Counted from the stretch's first letter, positions 8,213 to 17,926 are shown. The stretch is 64,000 bases of DNA from Bacteroidetes bacterium OLB12 (GCA_001567185.1 LNFR01000009.1:1-64000), one strand, 5' to 3'. Translations and numbers: made by a program. The notes: generated by a model not told the origin, from the sequence alone.

Positions 8213-9019
8213 TTATTTATCTAAATCTTTCAGATACGAATCGGCTGTGGCTTGTACAGCCGGATCTTTATCCAATGTTTTTACTAATTCAAACTGCTGG
8301 CGCGCTTTTTCTTTATTGCCTTTATTTTGATAAGCGATACCCAGCAACAGGGCACCTTGTACATGATTGGGGTTAACAGTCTTTAATTCTTCCAGCCGCT
8401 CGATTGCCCGATCGTACTGCCTGGACTGTATAGCCAGCATACCTGTATTGAAAAGTGCAAATTCGTTTTTTGGATCCTGGGCCAGTACTTCGCGCAACAA
8501 GGCAACCCCCTGCGGAGGGTTGGATGTAAAGTAAGTCATGGCAATTTTTGTTTTGGCTTCCAGGTTTTTGGAATCTGCTTCCATTACCTTGCCTAACCAG
8601 GCGCGTGCCTTTTCTGCCAGTTCTTCTTGCCGTGCAGGTTCCATGGCAAAGGTATAGGCTTCGTAGTAGCTGTTGCCGGCTTTCAAAAAACTTTCCGTTG
8701 TGTTAAAGAACGTTGCTGCCTGCTCTGCGAACCACGCAGCGCTATCAAACTGACCTGCTTGCGTATATAGGGTTCTCAGAGAGTCGGCAAAGATAGCATT
8801 TTTTTGATTTGACGAATTTGATTGAAACTGGGCGCGGATGCCTTTGATGGTAGCCGATAGGGTAGCGGGTATTGCAGCGTGGCCAGCACCTTGTGCGGCT
8901 GCATCCGGGGCGGCTTCCTGTAACTGGCTTTCATTTTCAACTACCGATTTGGGCAACATAAAAATGAGCGCCACCAGCAGGGCCGCTACAACAACTAAAA
9001 TAATGCGGGTCTTCAGCAT
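8213..9019 (-). CDS. membrane-anchored tetratricopeptide repeat protein
   Basis: This 268-aa protein has one N-terminal membrane segment (about residues 4-22, TRIILVVVAALLVALIFMLP) without a clear cleavage site. A low-complexity linker follows and then a TPR array over about residues 85-265. Good TPR units include FALFNTGMLAIQSRQYDRAIERLEEL and HVQGALLLGIAYQNKGNKEKARQQFELV (each quoted in part only by pattern A/G-Y-x-A/F). A periplasm-facing scaffold is likely. It lies between the HU gene (41 bp) and the basic mini-protein gene, an arrangement I associate with Bacteroidota. The binding partner is unknown. Confidence 0.85.
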   Translation of the reverse strand: MLKTRIILVVVAALLVALIFMLPKSVVENESQLQEAAPDAAAQGAGHAAIPATLSATIKGIRAQFQSNSSNQKNAIFADSLRTLYTQAGQFDSAAWFAEQAATFFNTTESFLKAGNSYYEAYTFAMEPARQEELAEKARAWLGKVMEADSKNLEAKTKIAMTYFTSNPPQGVALLREVLAQDPKNEFALFNTGMLAIQSRQYDRAIERLEELKTVNPNHVQGALLLGIAYQNKGNKEKARQQFELVKTLDKDPAVQATADSYLKDLDK

Positions 9020-9060
9020 GCAATCTTGCCTTCAGCCAATCCTTCCCTTTGGTAAATCAA

Positions 9061-9369
9061 CTATTTGGTTTCAGCCAGTTGTTTTACTTTCTCGCTGTTT
9101 TTAATCTTGTTGATGAAAATCTTGGCCGGCTTAAAGCTGGGGATATAATGCTCATCAATTACAATGGCTGTATTGCGGGAAATATTGCGGGCAATCTTCT
9201 TCTTTCGCTTTTTATTAATAAAACTGCCGAAGCCGCGCACATAAATATTGTGGCCGCCCGCCATGTTAGATTTTACAATGTTAAAAAATGCTTCTACGGT
9301 AGCAGATACATCGGCTTTGTCAATTCCGGTTTTTTCAGCGATTTGGTTGATTACGTCAGCTTTGGTCAC
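9061..9369 (-). CDS. HU/IHF family DNA-binding protein
   Basis: This nucleoid-associated DNA-bending protein (102 aa) has the HU N-terminal helices (TKADVINQIAEKTG) and the conserved GFGSF turn. The beta-arm region is FINKKRKKKIARNISRN, followed by FKPAKIFINKI. The arm is unusually basic and the usual RNPRTG is replaced by KIARNIS, typical of divergent Bacteroidota HU paralogues. The start is GTG at 9369. The 282-bp upstream gap (9370-9651) is divergent with mutY. It holds no recognisable gene, only short inverted repeats, and probably carries both promoters. Confidence 0.92.
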   Translation of the reverse strand: MTKADVINQIAEKTGIDKADVSATVEAFFNIVKSNMAGGHNIYVRGFGSFINKKRKKKIARNISRNTAIVIDEHYIPSFKPAKIFINKIKNSEKVKQLAETK

Positions 9370-9651
9370 GGCTTAAAAATGTTTTATATGAATTATAATT
9401 ACTTGTACTTTCTAAAAATCAGGGCTGCAAATTTAACCGAGTTTCGGCAATCGCAAAATGAAATTATTGATTATCACCCACATGGAATCCGGATTTGCGA
9501 CCGGCAGTCGAAACATTCGCTACGAAACCGCCTTTTAGGCACCTTATGCCCAAATGCGGATAGCTTTGTTCAACCGGGTTAACCTTAAAAATAAACGCCA
9601 GACGTAAAACAATTGATTTTTGCGCTTTCACGATATTTCAAAATTTTTTGA

Positions 9652-10704
9652 ATGAGTAAATCAGTTTTTGCAAACCGGATTATTGACTGGTACGATCGAA
9701 ACAAGCGCGATCTGCCCTGGCGCCATACCCGCGATCCCTATAAAATCTGGCTTTCGGAAATTATTTTACAACAAACACGCGTGGCACAAGGCCTGCCTTA
9801 TTACCTCGCTTTTGTAAAACAATATCCATCGGTTAAAAAACTGGCGGCCGCCCCCCAAGATGAAGTGCTGCGGCTTTGGCAAGGATTGGGTTATTACGCG
9901 CGCGCGCGAAATCTGCATGCGTGCGCCAAAAAAGTGGTTGCCGATTTTCATGGAAAATTTCCGGGCTCATATAAGGAACTTCTGGCCTTGCCCGGTGTGG
10001 GTAGCTATACGGCTGCGGCAATTGCATCAATTGCTTTTAATGAGCCTGTGGCTGTAGTAGATGGTAATGTGTTTCGGGTGTTGGCCCGTGTTTTCGGAAT
10101 AACAGAAAACATTGCATCAGTAAAAGGAAAAAAAAGTTTCTTTGAAAAGGCAAATGAGCTAATTCATAGTGGAACACCCGGCATTTTTAATCAGGCTGTA
10201 ATGGAGTTTGGTGCGCTGCAGTGTACACCGGTAACCCCAGCCTGCACACATTGTACACTTGCGCGAATATGTGTGGCAAAGACTCAGAATTTGCAAACAC
10301 AACTCCCCGTTAAACAAACACGATCCAGCGTAAGAGTGCGATATTTATATTATATCGTAATACGAAAAGGAAATAGCCTGTTTCTGCGATTGCGAAAATC
10401 AGGGGATATCTGGAACGGGTTGTATGATTTCTACTTGTTGGAGGAAAGCAGCTTGGTAACAGCACAGCAACTTTTTAAAAAATATAGTTTAAAAAATACC
10501 ATTGTACGCGTAAGCAAAGAGTACAAGCATATTTTATCGCACCAGAAATTAGTGGTTCGGTTTATTGAGGCCAATCGAAGCATGATCGGGCAAAAGCAGG
10601 TTAAGGCGGCAGGCTTGCAACTATATTCTAAAAAACAAGTGGAGCAATTGCCAAAGCCGGTTTTAATTTTGAGGTACCTTCAGGACGAGGGTTATTTAGA
10701 ATAA
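9652..10704 (+). CDS. mutY: A/G-specific adenine DNA glycosylase MutY
   Basis: MutY removes adenine mispaired with 8-oxoguanine in base excision repair. The substrate-binding SEIILQQTRV is near residue 40. The helix-hairpin-helix LPGVGSYTAAAIAS is followed by VVDGNVFRVLAR with the catalytic Asp. The [4Fe-4S] cluster ligands have the pattern C-x6-C-x2-C-x5-C (residues about 190-206). A C-terminal NUDIX-like 8-oxoG recognition domain completes the 350-aa protein. It is the first gene of a plus-strand run with ssb and gldD, a common Bacteroidota linkage. Confidence 0.96.
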   Translation: MSKSVFANRIIDWYDRNKRDLPWRHTRDPYKIWLSEIILQQTRVAQGLPYYLAFVKQYPSVKKLAAAPQDEVLRLWQGLGYYARARNLHACAKKVVADFHGKFPGSYKELLALPGVGSYTAAAIASIAFNEPVAVVDGNVFRVLARVFGITENIASVKGKKSFFEKANELIHSGTPGIFNQAVMEFGALQCTPVTPACTHCTLARICVAKTQNLQTQLPVKQTRSSVRVRYLYYIVIRKGNSLFLRLRKSGDIWNGLYDFYLLEESSLVTAQQLFKKYSLKNTIVRVSKEYKHILSHQKLVVRFIEANRSMIGQKQVKAAGLQLYSKKQVEQLPKPVLILRYLQDEGYLE

Positions 10705-10708
10705 TGGT

Positions 10709-10716
10709 TACTTTTG
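10709..10716 (+). promoter_or_regulatory. Bacteroidota-type -7 element upstream of ssb
   Basis: TACTTTTG fits the TAnnTTTG consensus and lies just after the mutY stop. It gives a leader of roughly 60 nt to the ssb ATG. The upstream -33 TTTG element is not clear. Confidence 0.4.
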
Positions 10717-10784
10717 AAATTTATAACCAGGAATTAGCGTTCATCCTAATGTGGCCCATCGCATAAAACAAAACAAATAAATAT

Positions 10785-11219
10785 ATGTCAGGAGTAAACA
10801 AAGTAATTTTAGTAGGAAGGCTGGGTAAAGACCCAGAGGTAAGAAATCTTGAAAACGGAGCTACGGTTGCCAATTTTACCATGGCCACAAGCGAAACGTA
10901 CAAGGATCGCAACACAGGTGAAAAAAAGGAAATAACCGAGTGGCACAATGTGGTGTTGTGGCGCGGCCTGGCCGATATTGCAGCCAAGTATTTGCACAAA
11001 GGAGACCAGGTTTATATTGAAGGCAAGTTGCGCACCCGCAGCTGGGAAAAAGAAGGTGTAACCCGTTACACTACCGAGATAATTGCGGATAATATGACTA
11101 TGCTGGGTTCGCGCCAGGGCGGAGGAAGTTCGGGTGGCTCTGTGCCGGCATATAATCAACAGTCGGGCAGCGATGATTTTAAATCAACTGATAACGCTAC
11201 GGACGATCTTCCATTCTAA
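10785..11219 (+). CDS. ssb: single-stranded DNA-binding protein
   Basis: This is the replication and repair ssDNA-binding protein. The OB fold spans about residues 3-110 ([52 protein letters not shown]). A Gly/Ser-rich linker and the acidic tip DDLPF for partner docking follow. The length is 144 aa. Its TAA overlaps the gldD ATG by one base (TAATG), indicating translational coupling. Confidence 0.97.
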   Translation: MSGVNKVILVGRLGKDPEVRNLENGATVANFTMATSETYKDRNTGEKKEITEWHNVVLWRGLADIAAKYLHKGDQVYIEGKLRTRSWEKEGVTRYTTEIIADNMTMLGSRQGGGSSGGSVPAYNQQSGSDDFKSTDNATDDLPF

Positions 11220-11827
11220 TGAAACGATTTATCCAGTGCCCCATGATGTTTTTATTGTGGGGCATATTTTTTCTATCGCTCTTTTTGGCTGGCTGCAAGG
11301 GAGATTATAAACCAAAACCAAAAGGCTATAACCGGCTGGTTTTACCGGCCGCAGAATATCAGCCCGCGCCCGATTCCTTACCATACCAGTTTGAATATTC
11401 CAAACATGCCCGTTTGTTGGATGACACTTCGTGGATCAGCGAACGCCATTGGATAGAAATTTACTACCCCGAAATAAAAGCCAATATTCACATCACATAC
11501 AAAAGGCTAAACAGTAAAGAAGACCTGCTTAAAACATTGTTGAACGATGCCTACCGGCTTACCTCTAAACAGCAGATAAAAGCATACGCCATTGATGAAG
11601 TAAATGTTGTTACACCTTCGGGCAAAACAGCTGTAATTGCCGAGATATCCGGAGATGTGCCCAGCCAGTTTCAATTTACAATGACGGACTCAATCCGGAA
11701 TTTCTTGCGTGGTGCCTTGTACTTCAATACAGCCGTACAAAACGATTCGCTGGCTCCGGCCATCGAGTTTATGAAAAAAGAAACGATGCATTTTATTAAT
11801 ACGCTGGAGTGGAAGAGTTCTCACTAA
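11219..11827 (+). CDS. gldD: gliding motility lipoprotein GldD
   Basis: This 202-aa lipoprotein has an N-terminal hydrophobic segment and a lipobox LFLAGC at about residues 21-26. The mature part carries the GldD features: [16 protein letters not shown], then [25 protein letters not shown] (in two pieces), ending with [15 protein letters not shown]. In Flavobacterium, GldD is needed for gliding and for the type IX secretion machinery. Here it is translationally coupled to ssb, as in other gliding Bacteroidota. The other gld genes are outside the window. Confidence 0.93.
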   Translation: MKRFIQCPMMFLLWGIFFLSLFLAGCKGDYKPKPKGYNRLVLPAAEYQPAPDSLPYQFEYSKHARLLDDTSWISERHWIEIYYPEIKANIHITYKRLNSKEDLLKTLLNDAYRLTSKQQIKAYAIDEVNVVTPSGKTAVIAEISGDVPSQFQFTMTDSIRNFLRGALYFNTAVQNDSLAPAIEFMKKETMHFINTLEWKSSH

Positions 11828-11950
11828 TTACAATCGCGTAATTTGCGTATGCATTTGTTTTAATGAATGTGTTGAATTATCAATATTTGCTCCATTCTCT
11901 GGCAGGGTCAGATTGTCATTCCGCATTCTGTGCTTTAAAAGAATAGTATC

Positions 11951-11958
11951 TACTTTTG
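11951..11958 (+). promoter_or_regulatory. -7 promoter element immediately upstream of recG
   Basis: TACTTTTG matches TAnnTTTG and ends 4 bp before the recG GTG start. A transcript from it would start at or next to the start codon, so the message could be leaderless. Confidence 0.45.
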
Positions 11959-11962
11959 AGTA

Positions 11963-14068
11963 GTGTCAACCTTCTTCCATACATCGCTCGAATTTTTAAA
12001 AGGCGTGGGGCCGCAACGGGCTGCATTGCTGCAAAAGGAATTACACCTGTTTACGTTTGGCGACCTGATTCAGTATTATCCGTTTCGCCATGAAGACCGC
12101 ACAAAATTTTATACGGTAAAAGAAGTTGCCCAGGCCCTTGATGAAATTTCAACCGGCATTCAGCTAAAAGGCACCATTACCGGGTTTCAGGCAATTGGAG
12201 CGGGTTATAAGAAGCGTTTGCGGGCAACCTTTAAAGATGAAACCGGAAGCATAGAACTGGTTTGGTTTCAACGCATCAATTGGGTGCTCGACAAGGTAAA
12301 GACGAACACACCTTGTATTATTTTTGGTAAGCCAAATCTGTTTGGTAATAAAATCTCAATTGCCCATCCCGAAATTGAAGCCATAACTACTGCGAATGAA
12401 AACCGTGGTTATTTACATCCGGTTTATGCAGTAACCGAAAAACTAAAAGCCCGCCATCTGGACAGCAAGTTCATCTCGAAATTGATGACAATGCTGTTGC
12501 CGTTAGCACAAAATCATATTCGCGAAACATTACCGGTTGCATTGCTAACGCAACACAACCTGGCGGATAAACGCACCGCGTTGCAAAACATTCACCTTCC
12601 GCAAAGCGAAACGTTGCTGAATCAAGCCCGGTACCGGTTAAAGTTTGAAGAACTCTTTTACATCCAGCTGCGGCTCATAAAAATGAAATTAGTGCGGCAG
12701 GATAAGTATAAGGGAATGGCTTTTGCCGATACCGCTATCCTTACCCGGTTTTACAAAGAACACTTACCCTTTGATTTAACGGAAGCTCAGAAGCGGGTAA
12801 TTCGCGAAATCTATACCGACATGAAAAGCGGCAAGCAAATGAACCGGTTGTTGCAGGGCGATGTGGGTAGCGGTAAAACCATAGTAGCCTTTATTTGTAT
12901 GTTGCTGGCGGTAGGCAGTGGTGCGCAAGCAACCTTAATGGCTCCCACCGAAATCCTGGCGCAACAGCATTATGCCAACCTAAAGAAGTATGCGGATAAA
13001 ATGGATATTCCCATTGCATTGCTTACCGGGTCAATCAAGAAAAGTCAGCGCAGACCGATACATGAAGCATTGGAAGACGGTACCCTTAAAATTTTGGTAG
13101 GCACGCATGCGTTGCTGGAAGATGGCGTAAAGTTTAAACAATTGGGCCTTGCCATTATTGATGAACAACATCGTTTTGGAGTAGCACAACGATCTAAACT
13201 CTGGCAAAAGAATGCAACAGTATTTCCGCATGTGCTGGTGATGACGGCCACCCCCATTCCGCGCACATTGGCCATGACATTATATGGCGATCTTGAAATT
13301 TCAGTTATTGATGAATTGCCAAAAGGACGCAAGCCGATTAAAACCACACACCGGTACGATTCGCACCGCTTGCAGGTAAATGGTTTTATTCAATCGCAAC
13401 TGAAGGAAGGCCGGCAGGTTTACATCGTGTATCCACTGATTGATGAATCGGAAAAACTTGATTTGAAACATTTGATGGATGGTTACGAAAGTATTAGCCG
13501 GGCTTTTCCTAATGTGCCCGTAAGCATTGTGCATGGCCAAATGAAACCCGAAGCAAAAGATTACGAAATGGCCCGCTTTGTAAAAGGCGAAACGAAAATA
13601 ATGGTAGCCACCACCGTAATAGAAGTTGGGGTGGATGTACCGAATGCCTCGGTAATGATTATTGAAAGTGCCGAGCGGTTTGGGTTATCGCAGTTACATC
13701 AATTGCGGGGGCGTGTAGGTCGCGGGGCGGAGCAATCGTATTGTATTTTAATGACAGGCGATAAACTCAGTGCCGACTCGCGTGTGCGCATCGATACCAT
13801 GGTTAAAACCAATAATGGGTTTGAAATTTCTGAAACCGATTTGAAACTGCGTGGCCCGGGCGATCTGATGGGAACACAACAAAGTGGCGCCCTTGATTTA
13901 TTAATTGCGGATTTGGGAAAAGATGGGGAGATACTTAAGTCGGCCCGCCAAGCAGCAATTGAAATACTAAATGCCGATCCTGCCTTGGCTAAACCAGAAA
14001 ACATGGCTGTTCGGCAACAGGTGGATTCATTGAAGCAATCGGTAGTTAACTGGAGTCGCATTAGCTAA
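11963..14068 (+). CDS. recG: ATP-dependent DNA helicase RecG
   Basis: RecG remodels stalled replication forks and Holliday junctions. The N-terminal wedge OB domain spans about residues 20-160 (FLKGVGPQRAALLQKEL, LKGTITGFQAIG). The helicase core has Walker A GDVGSGKT, motif II IIDEQHRFG, motif III VMTATPIPRTLAMT, and motifs V and VI TTVIEVGVDVPNAS and QLRGRVGRG. The length of 701 aa is normal. The start is GTG at 11963, giving the family N-terminus FFHTSLEFLKGVGPQRA. The preceding 135 bp hold no gene. Confidence 0.96.
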   Translation: MSTFFHTSLEFLKGVGPQRAALLQKELHLFTFGDLIQYYPFRHEDRTKFYTVKEVAQALDEISTGIQLKGTITGFQAIGAGYKKRLRATFKDETGSIELVWFQRINWVLDKVKTNTPCIIFGKPNLFGNKISIAHPEIEAITTANENRGYLHPVYAVTEKLKARHLDSKFISKLMTMLLPLAQNHIRETLPVALLTQHNLADKRTALQNIHLPQSETLLNQARYRLKFEELFYIQLRLIKMKLVRQDKYKGMAFADTAILTRFYKEHLPFDLTEAQKRVIREIYTDMKSGKQMNRLLQGDVGSGKTIVAFICMLLAVGSGAQATLMAPTEILAQQHYANLKKYADKMDIPIALLTGSIKKSQRRPIHEALEDGTLKILVGTHALLEDGVKFKQLGLAIIDEQHRFGVAQRSKLWQKNATVFPHVLVMTATPIPRTLAMTLYGDLEISVIDELPKGRKPIKTTHRYDSHRLQVNGFIQSQLKEGRQVYIVYPLIDESEKLDLKHLMDGYESISRAFPNVPVSIVHGQMKPEAKDYEMARFVKGETKIMVATTVIEVGVDVPNASVMIIESAERFGLSQLHQLRGRVGRGAEQSYCILMTGDKLSADSRVRIDTMVKTNNGFEISETDLKLRGPGDLMGTQQSGALDLLIADLGKDGEILKSARQAAIEILNADPALAKPENMAVRQQVDSLKQSVVNWSRIS

Positions 14069-14122
14069 TCGTTCTTTTATTTCACATGCAATACTTTTAA
14101 TTTTAAAGACCTGGAATATTCT

Positions 14123-16609
14123 ATGCGTCAGTTTTTTAGCCTGCTTGTGTTGCTGCTCGCCACGCATTTTTTACAAGCCCAAACCGGGACTTACTACGTG
14201 TCGCACTTTACTCCACCCGATGATCGCATTGATTTCCGGAGTCGTTTCATGCTGCAAACCGAGCAGGGCGAACTTTACTTTGCCAACCGGCAAGGTGTGC
14301 TGGAGTTTGATGGAAAAAACTGGAATGAAGCAGAAGTGCCTGGTGCCGTACATGCCCTGGCAGTATTGGGTGCTGAGGTGTATGTGGCTGGGGTTGCAGG
14401 TGGAGGTAAACTCAATAAAAAATTAGAAGTACACGGGGCTTACACTTCGTTGCTGCCAGGAAATTTTATTGGAGTAGGGGTGTTGGAAAATCTTGTGTGC
14501 TTTCTTGCAAGCGACCAACTCATTGTTTTGGATCCGCAAACCAACCAGGTTCGCTGGACCTTAAAGACCGACAACACTTACGGTGCATTTTTAGAACTCT
14601 TCACCATCGGCAATGAAATCTATCTGCGTTCGTCAAACAGAGGGTTACAGAAAGTTCAGGATCAGAAGTTGGTTTCGGCCGCATTTGCTCCAGCCAATCT
14701 GATTTTTGCAAACCAGGCGAAGATGCCTTTGTTAGGCATGGACGATAACCGGGTGTTTGTATTGGAAGAAGGGAAGACCCGCGAGCTTGCATTAAAGGAT
14801 AGCACTTTCCTGGCAAAACACACCCTAACCGCAGGTGCCTGGGTAAACGATAACCTGATTGCGCTTGGCACCTTAAAGGGCGGAGTAATTTTTGTGAATG
14901 CCACGACAGGCGAAACCGAACAAGTGGTGGATTATTTTAGTGGGTTGCCCGATAACGAGGTGTATGCATTACTTACCGATGGCAATGAAGGTGTGTGGGT
15001 GTCGCATGAATATGGCTTTACCCGAATTGCACCGCAGGTTCCCTTTCGCTCGTTCGATCATTTCCCCGGCTTAACAGGTAATTTATTATGTGCTCAAACT
15101 TTTAATGGAAATGTGTTTGTGGGTACTACGCTGGGGTTGTATGAATTGATTAACAAGGCAGAAGATATTCCTCCGCCCGTGGAAATAACCACAAAACGAG
15201 GTTCCAAAAACATACCACCACCGGCTCAGGTGCCCGTAGAAACAGGTTATGAGTACAGGCGAATAGCAGGTATTGAAGGCAAGGTTACGCAGCTGACTAC
15301 TGTAAATAATAAACTGATAGCGGCTGGCACAAGTGGATTATTTGAAGTGGAGGGGCATACTTCAAAGCCTGTATTAACCGGTGCAGTGCGCACGGTTTTT
15401 TTCTCACCCTTATTACAACAATTAATTGTTGCCACCCCGCAACAAATAAAAACACTGCAGCAGGTTGGTATTACCTGGCAGGAAACTTTGCTGTTGGATT
15501 CAATTCCTGAACCGATTAGCCACGTATTTGAAGATCGTCTTGAAAATGTGTGGCTGTGTGGCAAATCCCATATTTACAAAGTTGAAACGGTTGATGGTGA
15601 TATTACCAACCTACAGGCCATTGCTATTAGCAATCCCTCGCGCGATGAAACCGTTGGGCTTGCCTATGGAAATGAGGTTTATGTTGCCGCATCGGGGCGG
15701 TTTAGTATTTACGATCACAATTCGGCTTTTACAAAATTTGATTCGTTGCCCGGCCCTCGCAAATACTTTGCATCGGGTGGGCATTTCTGGTTTAACGATG
15801 GCACGCGTTGGCGCACGGTTGATAGCCGGGTGCAATCACTCAGGCTGGAGTGGCTGGGCATGTTCCCGAACCTGCGCTACCTGGCACCTGATCAGGCCGC
15901 TAACAATCTATGGGTAATTACTGCAGCCAACGAATTGTATCGTTTTTCAGGTACCGCAGCCGGAACAGCTACTAATTATCCGCTTTACCTGCGCGAAATA
16001 AGAGGGCAGGAAATAGGCCTGGCAGGTAAAATTGAAGTGGAAGAACATCAGGGCTCCATAACATTCGATTTTATTCAACCGGCTTACCTTGGCTTAAACT
16101 TAATGCAATACCGCTATCGGGTAAAAGGGTTAAATACACAATGGTCGGCCTGGTCGTCTTCCAATAACGAAGTACTTTTTTCCTATTTACCCCCGGGTAA
16201 ATACCAGTTAATGGTTCAATCGCGCGATTTGCTTGGCAATGAATCGAAGGTGGAGCAGATCGATTTTAAAGTTTTGCCTCCGTATTGGAAGCGGTGGTGG
16301 TTTTATGCGCTGGAATTTACGGTGTTCACCTTGCTGGTTGCATTATCCTTGCGCATCGGCCGGGCCAATGCGCGCTACCGGTTTGTGAGCCAGATTTTAT
16401 CGTTGCTCACCATCGTAATGTTGGTGCAGTTTATGCAAACGGCCATCAGCTCATTAATTGGTATTAAAACCTCGCCTGTAATTGATTTCATTATCCAGGT
16501 TTTTGTGGCACTGGCTATCTTTCCAGTAGAAATTTTCGCGCGCGATGCGATGATGAAATATGCGGAAGGCAAATACCGCATCCGGCACATTTGGGATAAG
16601 GACAAATAA
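14123..16609 (+). CDS. two-component-type propeller/Y_Y_Y sensor lacking a kinase domain
   Basis: This 828-aa protein has a signal peptide (RQFFSLLVLLLATHFLQAQ). A beta-propeller built from two-component-regulator-like repeats follows (DGKNW, GLPDNEVYALLTDGNEGVWVSHEYG over about residues 40-600). A Y_Y_Y domain lies at about 620-720 (YRYRVKGLNTQWSAW, YLPPGKYQLMVQSRD), then membrane segments at about 730-750 and 765-800. The chain ends 30 residues later with no HisKA, HATPase or DNA-binding output. It is probably a periplasmic ligand sensor whose output is supplied by a partner, or a regulator of membrane neighbours. Confidence 0.82.
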   Translation: MRQFFSLLVLLLATHFLQAQTGTYYVSHFTPPDDRIDFRSRFMLQTEQGELYFANRQGVLEFDGKNWNEAEVPGAVHALAVLGAEVYVAGVAGGGKLNKKLEVHGAYTSLLPGNFIGVGVLENLVCFLASDQLIVLDPQTNQVRWTLKTDNTYGAFLELFTIGNEIYLRSSNRGLQKVQDQKLVSAAFAPANLIFANQAKMPLLGMDDNRVFVLEEGKTRELALKDSTFLAKHTLTAGAWVNDNLIALGTLKGGVIFVNATTGETEQVVDYFSGLPDNEVYALLTDGNEGVWVSHEYGFTRIAPQVPFRSFDHFPGLTGNLLCAQTFNGNVFVGTTLGLYELINKAEDIPPPVEITTKRGSKNIPPPAQVPVETGYEYRRIAGIEGKVTQLTTVNNKLIAAGTSGLFEVEGHTSKPVLTGAVRTVFFSPLLQQLIVATPQQIKTLQQVGITWQETLLLDSIPEPISHVFEDRLENVWLCGKSHIYKVETVDGDITNLQAIAISNPSRDETVGLAYGNEVYVAASGRFSIYDHNSAFTKFDSLPGPRKYFASGGHFWFNDGTRWRTVDSRVQSLRLEWLGMFPNLRYLAPDQAANNLWVITAANELYRFSGTAAGTATNYPLYLREIRGQEIGLAGKIEVEEHQGSITFDFIQPAYLGLNLMQYRYRVKGLNTQWSAWSSSNNEVLFSYLPPGKYQLMVQSRDLLGNESKVEQIDFKVLPPYWKRWWFYALEFTVFTLLVALSLRIGRANARYRFVSQILSLLTIVMLVQFMQTAISSLIGIKTSPVIDFIIQVFVALAIFPVEIFARDAMMKYAEGKYRIRHIWDKDK

Positions 16610-16631
16610 CACCTTTAATCAAACAGCTTTC

Positions 16632-16669
16632 GGGAATTTTGATTACCTTCACCCATAATCAAAAATCCC
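16632..16669. repeat. imperfect hairpin before the 16676 lipoprotein gene
   Basis: Two 14-base arms (16632-16645 and 16656-16669, one mismatch) flank a 10-nt loop. They fill most of the gap between the propeller gene and the lipoprotein ATG. It may be a terminator for the first gene or a 5' leader hairpin of the second. Confidence 0.4.
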
Positions 16670-16675
16670 AAATTC

Positions 16676-17410
16676 ATGAGAAGATTACTGTTTTTAGTTG
16701 TAGTTGGCCTTACTTTGAACTGCACATCAGAAAAACCAAAAGATACCCCGGCAACCCTTAATCTAAATCCGGAGGAAGAAGGATTTAACCTGGCCGCTTC
16801 AGACCCGGCCGCCATTCAACTGGCCGATAGTATAATGCATGCGTTAGGCGGCCGCAGCAATTGGGATAAAGTACGCTTCATCACCTGGAAATCAGCCGAT
16901 GGATTAGTTACCTATTATTGGGATAAACAAGAAAAACGGGCGCGCGTGGAAGACCAGGGTGATGCTTCCGTTGCACTAATAAATCTATCGACAGGCGAAG
17001 CAAAAGCACAGGTTAATGGCAACGATGACCCTGCCAAAGCAGCCCTTTCCAATGCAGCTTTTTCAAGAGCGCTGTACGAACTGGCATTACCCTTTCTTAC
17101 CAAAAGCAAAGATTTTTCCTTGCAATACATGGGCGAAGATACGCTGGCTAAAAAGCGTTACAATTCGTTAGTGATTATTCCAAAAGATTCCACCGGCCGC
17201 TATAAGCTCTTTGTGGATAAAACCGAAAAACTGGTAAGGTATTGGTCGTACTATCCGGCTGCCAGCAATGTTGCTGAGTTTGTTTTACCGTTCGATAACT
17301 ATCAGAAACAAAATGAAATTATATTATCAAGTAACCGAAGTAATGGCAGCGGCCCAAAAGATGTAAAGGTTGAAACAGATCTTTCTGAAAAATTATTTAC
17401 TGAATTTTGA
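16676..17410 (+). CDS. lipoprotein of DUF6503-like type
   Basis: This 244-aa lipoprotein has lipobox LTLNC at residues about 12-16. The mature domain starts with LADSIMHALGGRSNWDKVRF and continues with ITWKSADGLVTYYWDKQEKRARVE. This resembles the Bacteroidota DUF6503 family, which has a LolA-like beta fold in which an ADxxMxAxGGxxxW motif opens the domain. The assignment is by pattern only. It is 3 bp upstream of the DinB-like gene start and probably shares its transcript. The role is unknown; binding of a hydrophobic ligand is plausible for this fold. Confidence 0.78.
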   Translation: MRRLLFLVVVGLTLNCTSEKPKDTPATLNLNPEEEGFNLAASDPAAIQLADSIMHALGGRSNWDKVRFITWKSADGLVTYYWDKQEKRARVEDQGDASVALINLSTGEAKAQVNGNDDPAKAALSNAAFSRALYELALPFLTKSKDFSLQYMGEDTLAKKRYNSLVIIPKDSTGRYKLFVDKTEKLVRYWSYYPAASNVAEFVLPFDNYQKQNEIILSSNRSNGSGPKDVKVETDLSEKLFTEF

Positions 17411-17413
17411 TTT

Positions 17414-17923
17414 ATGTTGTTGAATTTAGACTCGGTACCGCCCTTCTATAAAAACTATGTAAAACAGGTTGAAGAAACGGATTTGATTCAGGCGCTGCGT
17501 ATCTCGGGCCATCGCACGCTGGAGTTACTGCACACTGTACCCGATACCAAAAAAGATTTTCGGTATGCCGAAGGAAAATGGACAATACGCGAAGTGCTTT
17601 GTCACATGATTGATGCGGAACGCATTTTTGCCTATCGCGCCTTGCGCTTCGCACGAAATGATAAAACGGCCTTGGCGGGATGGGAAGAAAATGAGTATGC
17701 TCCACAAGCCAATGCTTCAAACAGATCGCTTTCTAAAATTGCTGCGGAGATGGCACACCTGCGCTCCGCCACGATAGATCTGTATGAAGGATTTACTCCA
17801 GAAATGTTATCGCGCAAGGGAATAGCCAACAACAATGAGCTTTCTGTAAGCGTGCTGGGCTTTGTAATTGCAGGCCACGAGATACATCATTGTCATATCT
17901 TAAAAGAACGATACCTGAGTTGA
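17414..17923 (+). CDS. DinB-like metal-binding hydrolase family protein
   Basis: This 169-aa four-helix-bundle protein belongs to the DinB/YfiT superfamily. The metal ligands expected for the family are visible: His in VLCHMIDAERIFAYRALR (about residue 64) and a His pair in AGHEIHHCHIL near the C-terminus. Members include thiol-dependent transferases and many proteins of unknown activity. The gene sits 3 bp after the lipoprotein stop and 3 bp before the PBP4-type gene, so the three form an operon. A second DinB-like gene lies at 51115. Confidence 0.88.
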   Translation: MLLNLDSVPPFYKNYVKQVEETDLIQALRISGHRTLELLHTVPDTKKDFRYAEGKWTIREVLCHMIDAERIFAYRALRFARNDKTALAGWEENEYAPQANASNRSLSKIAAEMAHLRSATIDLYEGFTPEMLSRKGIANNNELSVSVLGFVIAGHEIHHCHILKERYLS

Positions 17924-17926
17924 ATC

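Noticed and set aside
9049-9582. Plus-strand frame of 177 codons over HU and the intergenic region
   Set aside because: It lies antisense to the well-supported HU gene and has shadow-like, Phe/Tyr-rich composition without a domain.
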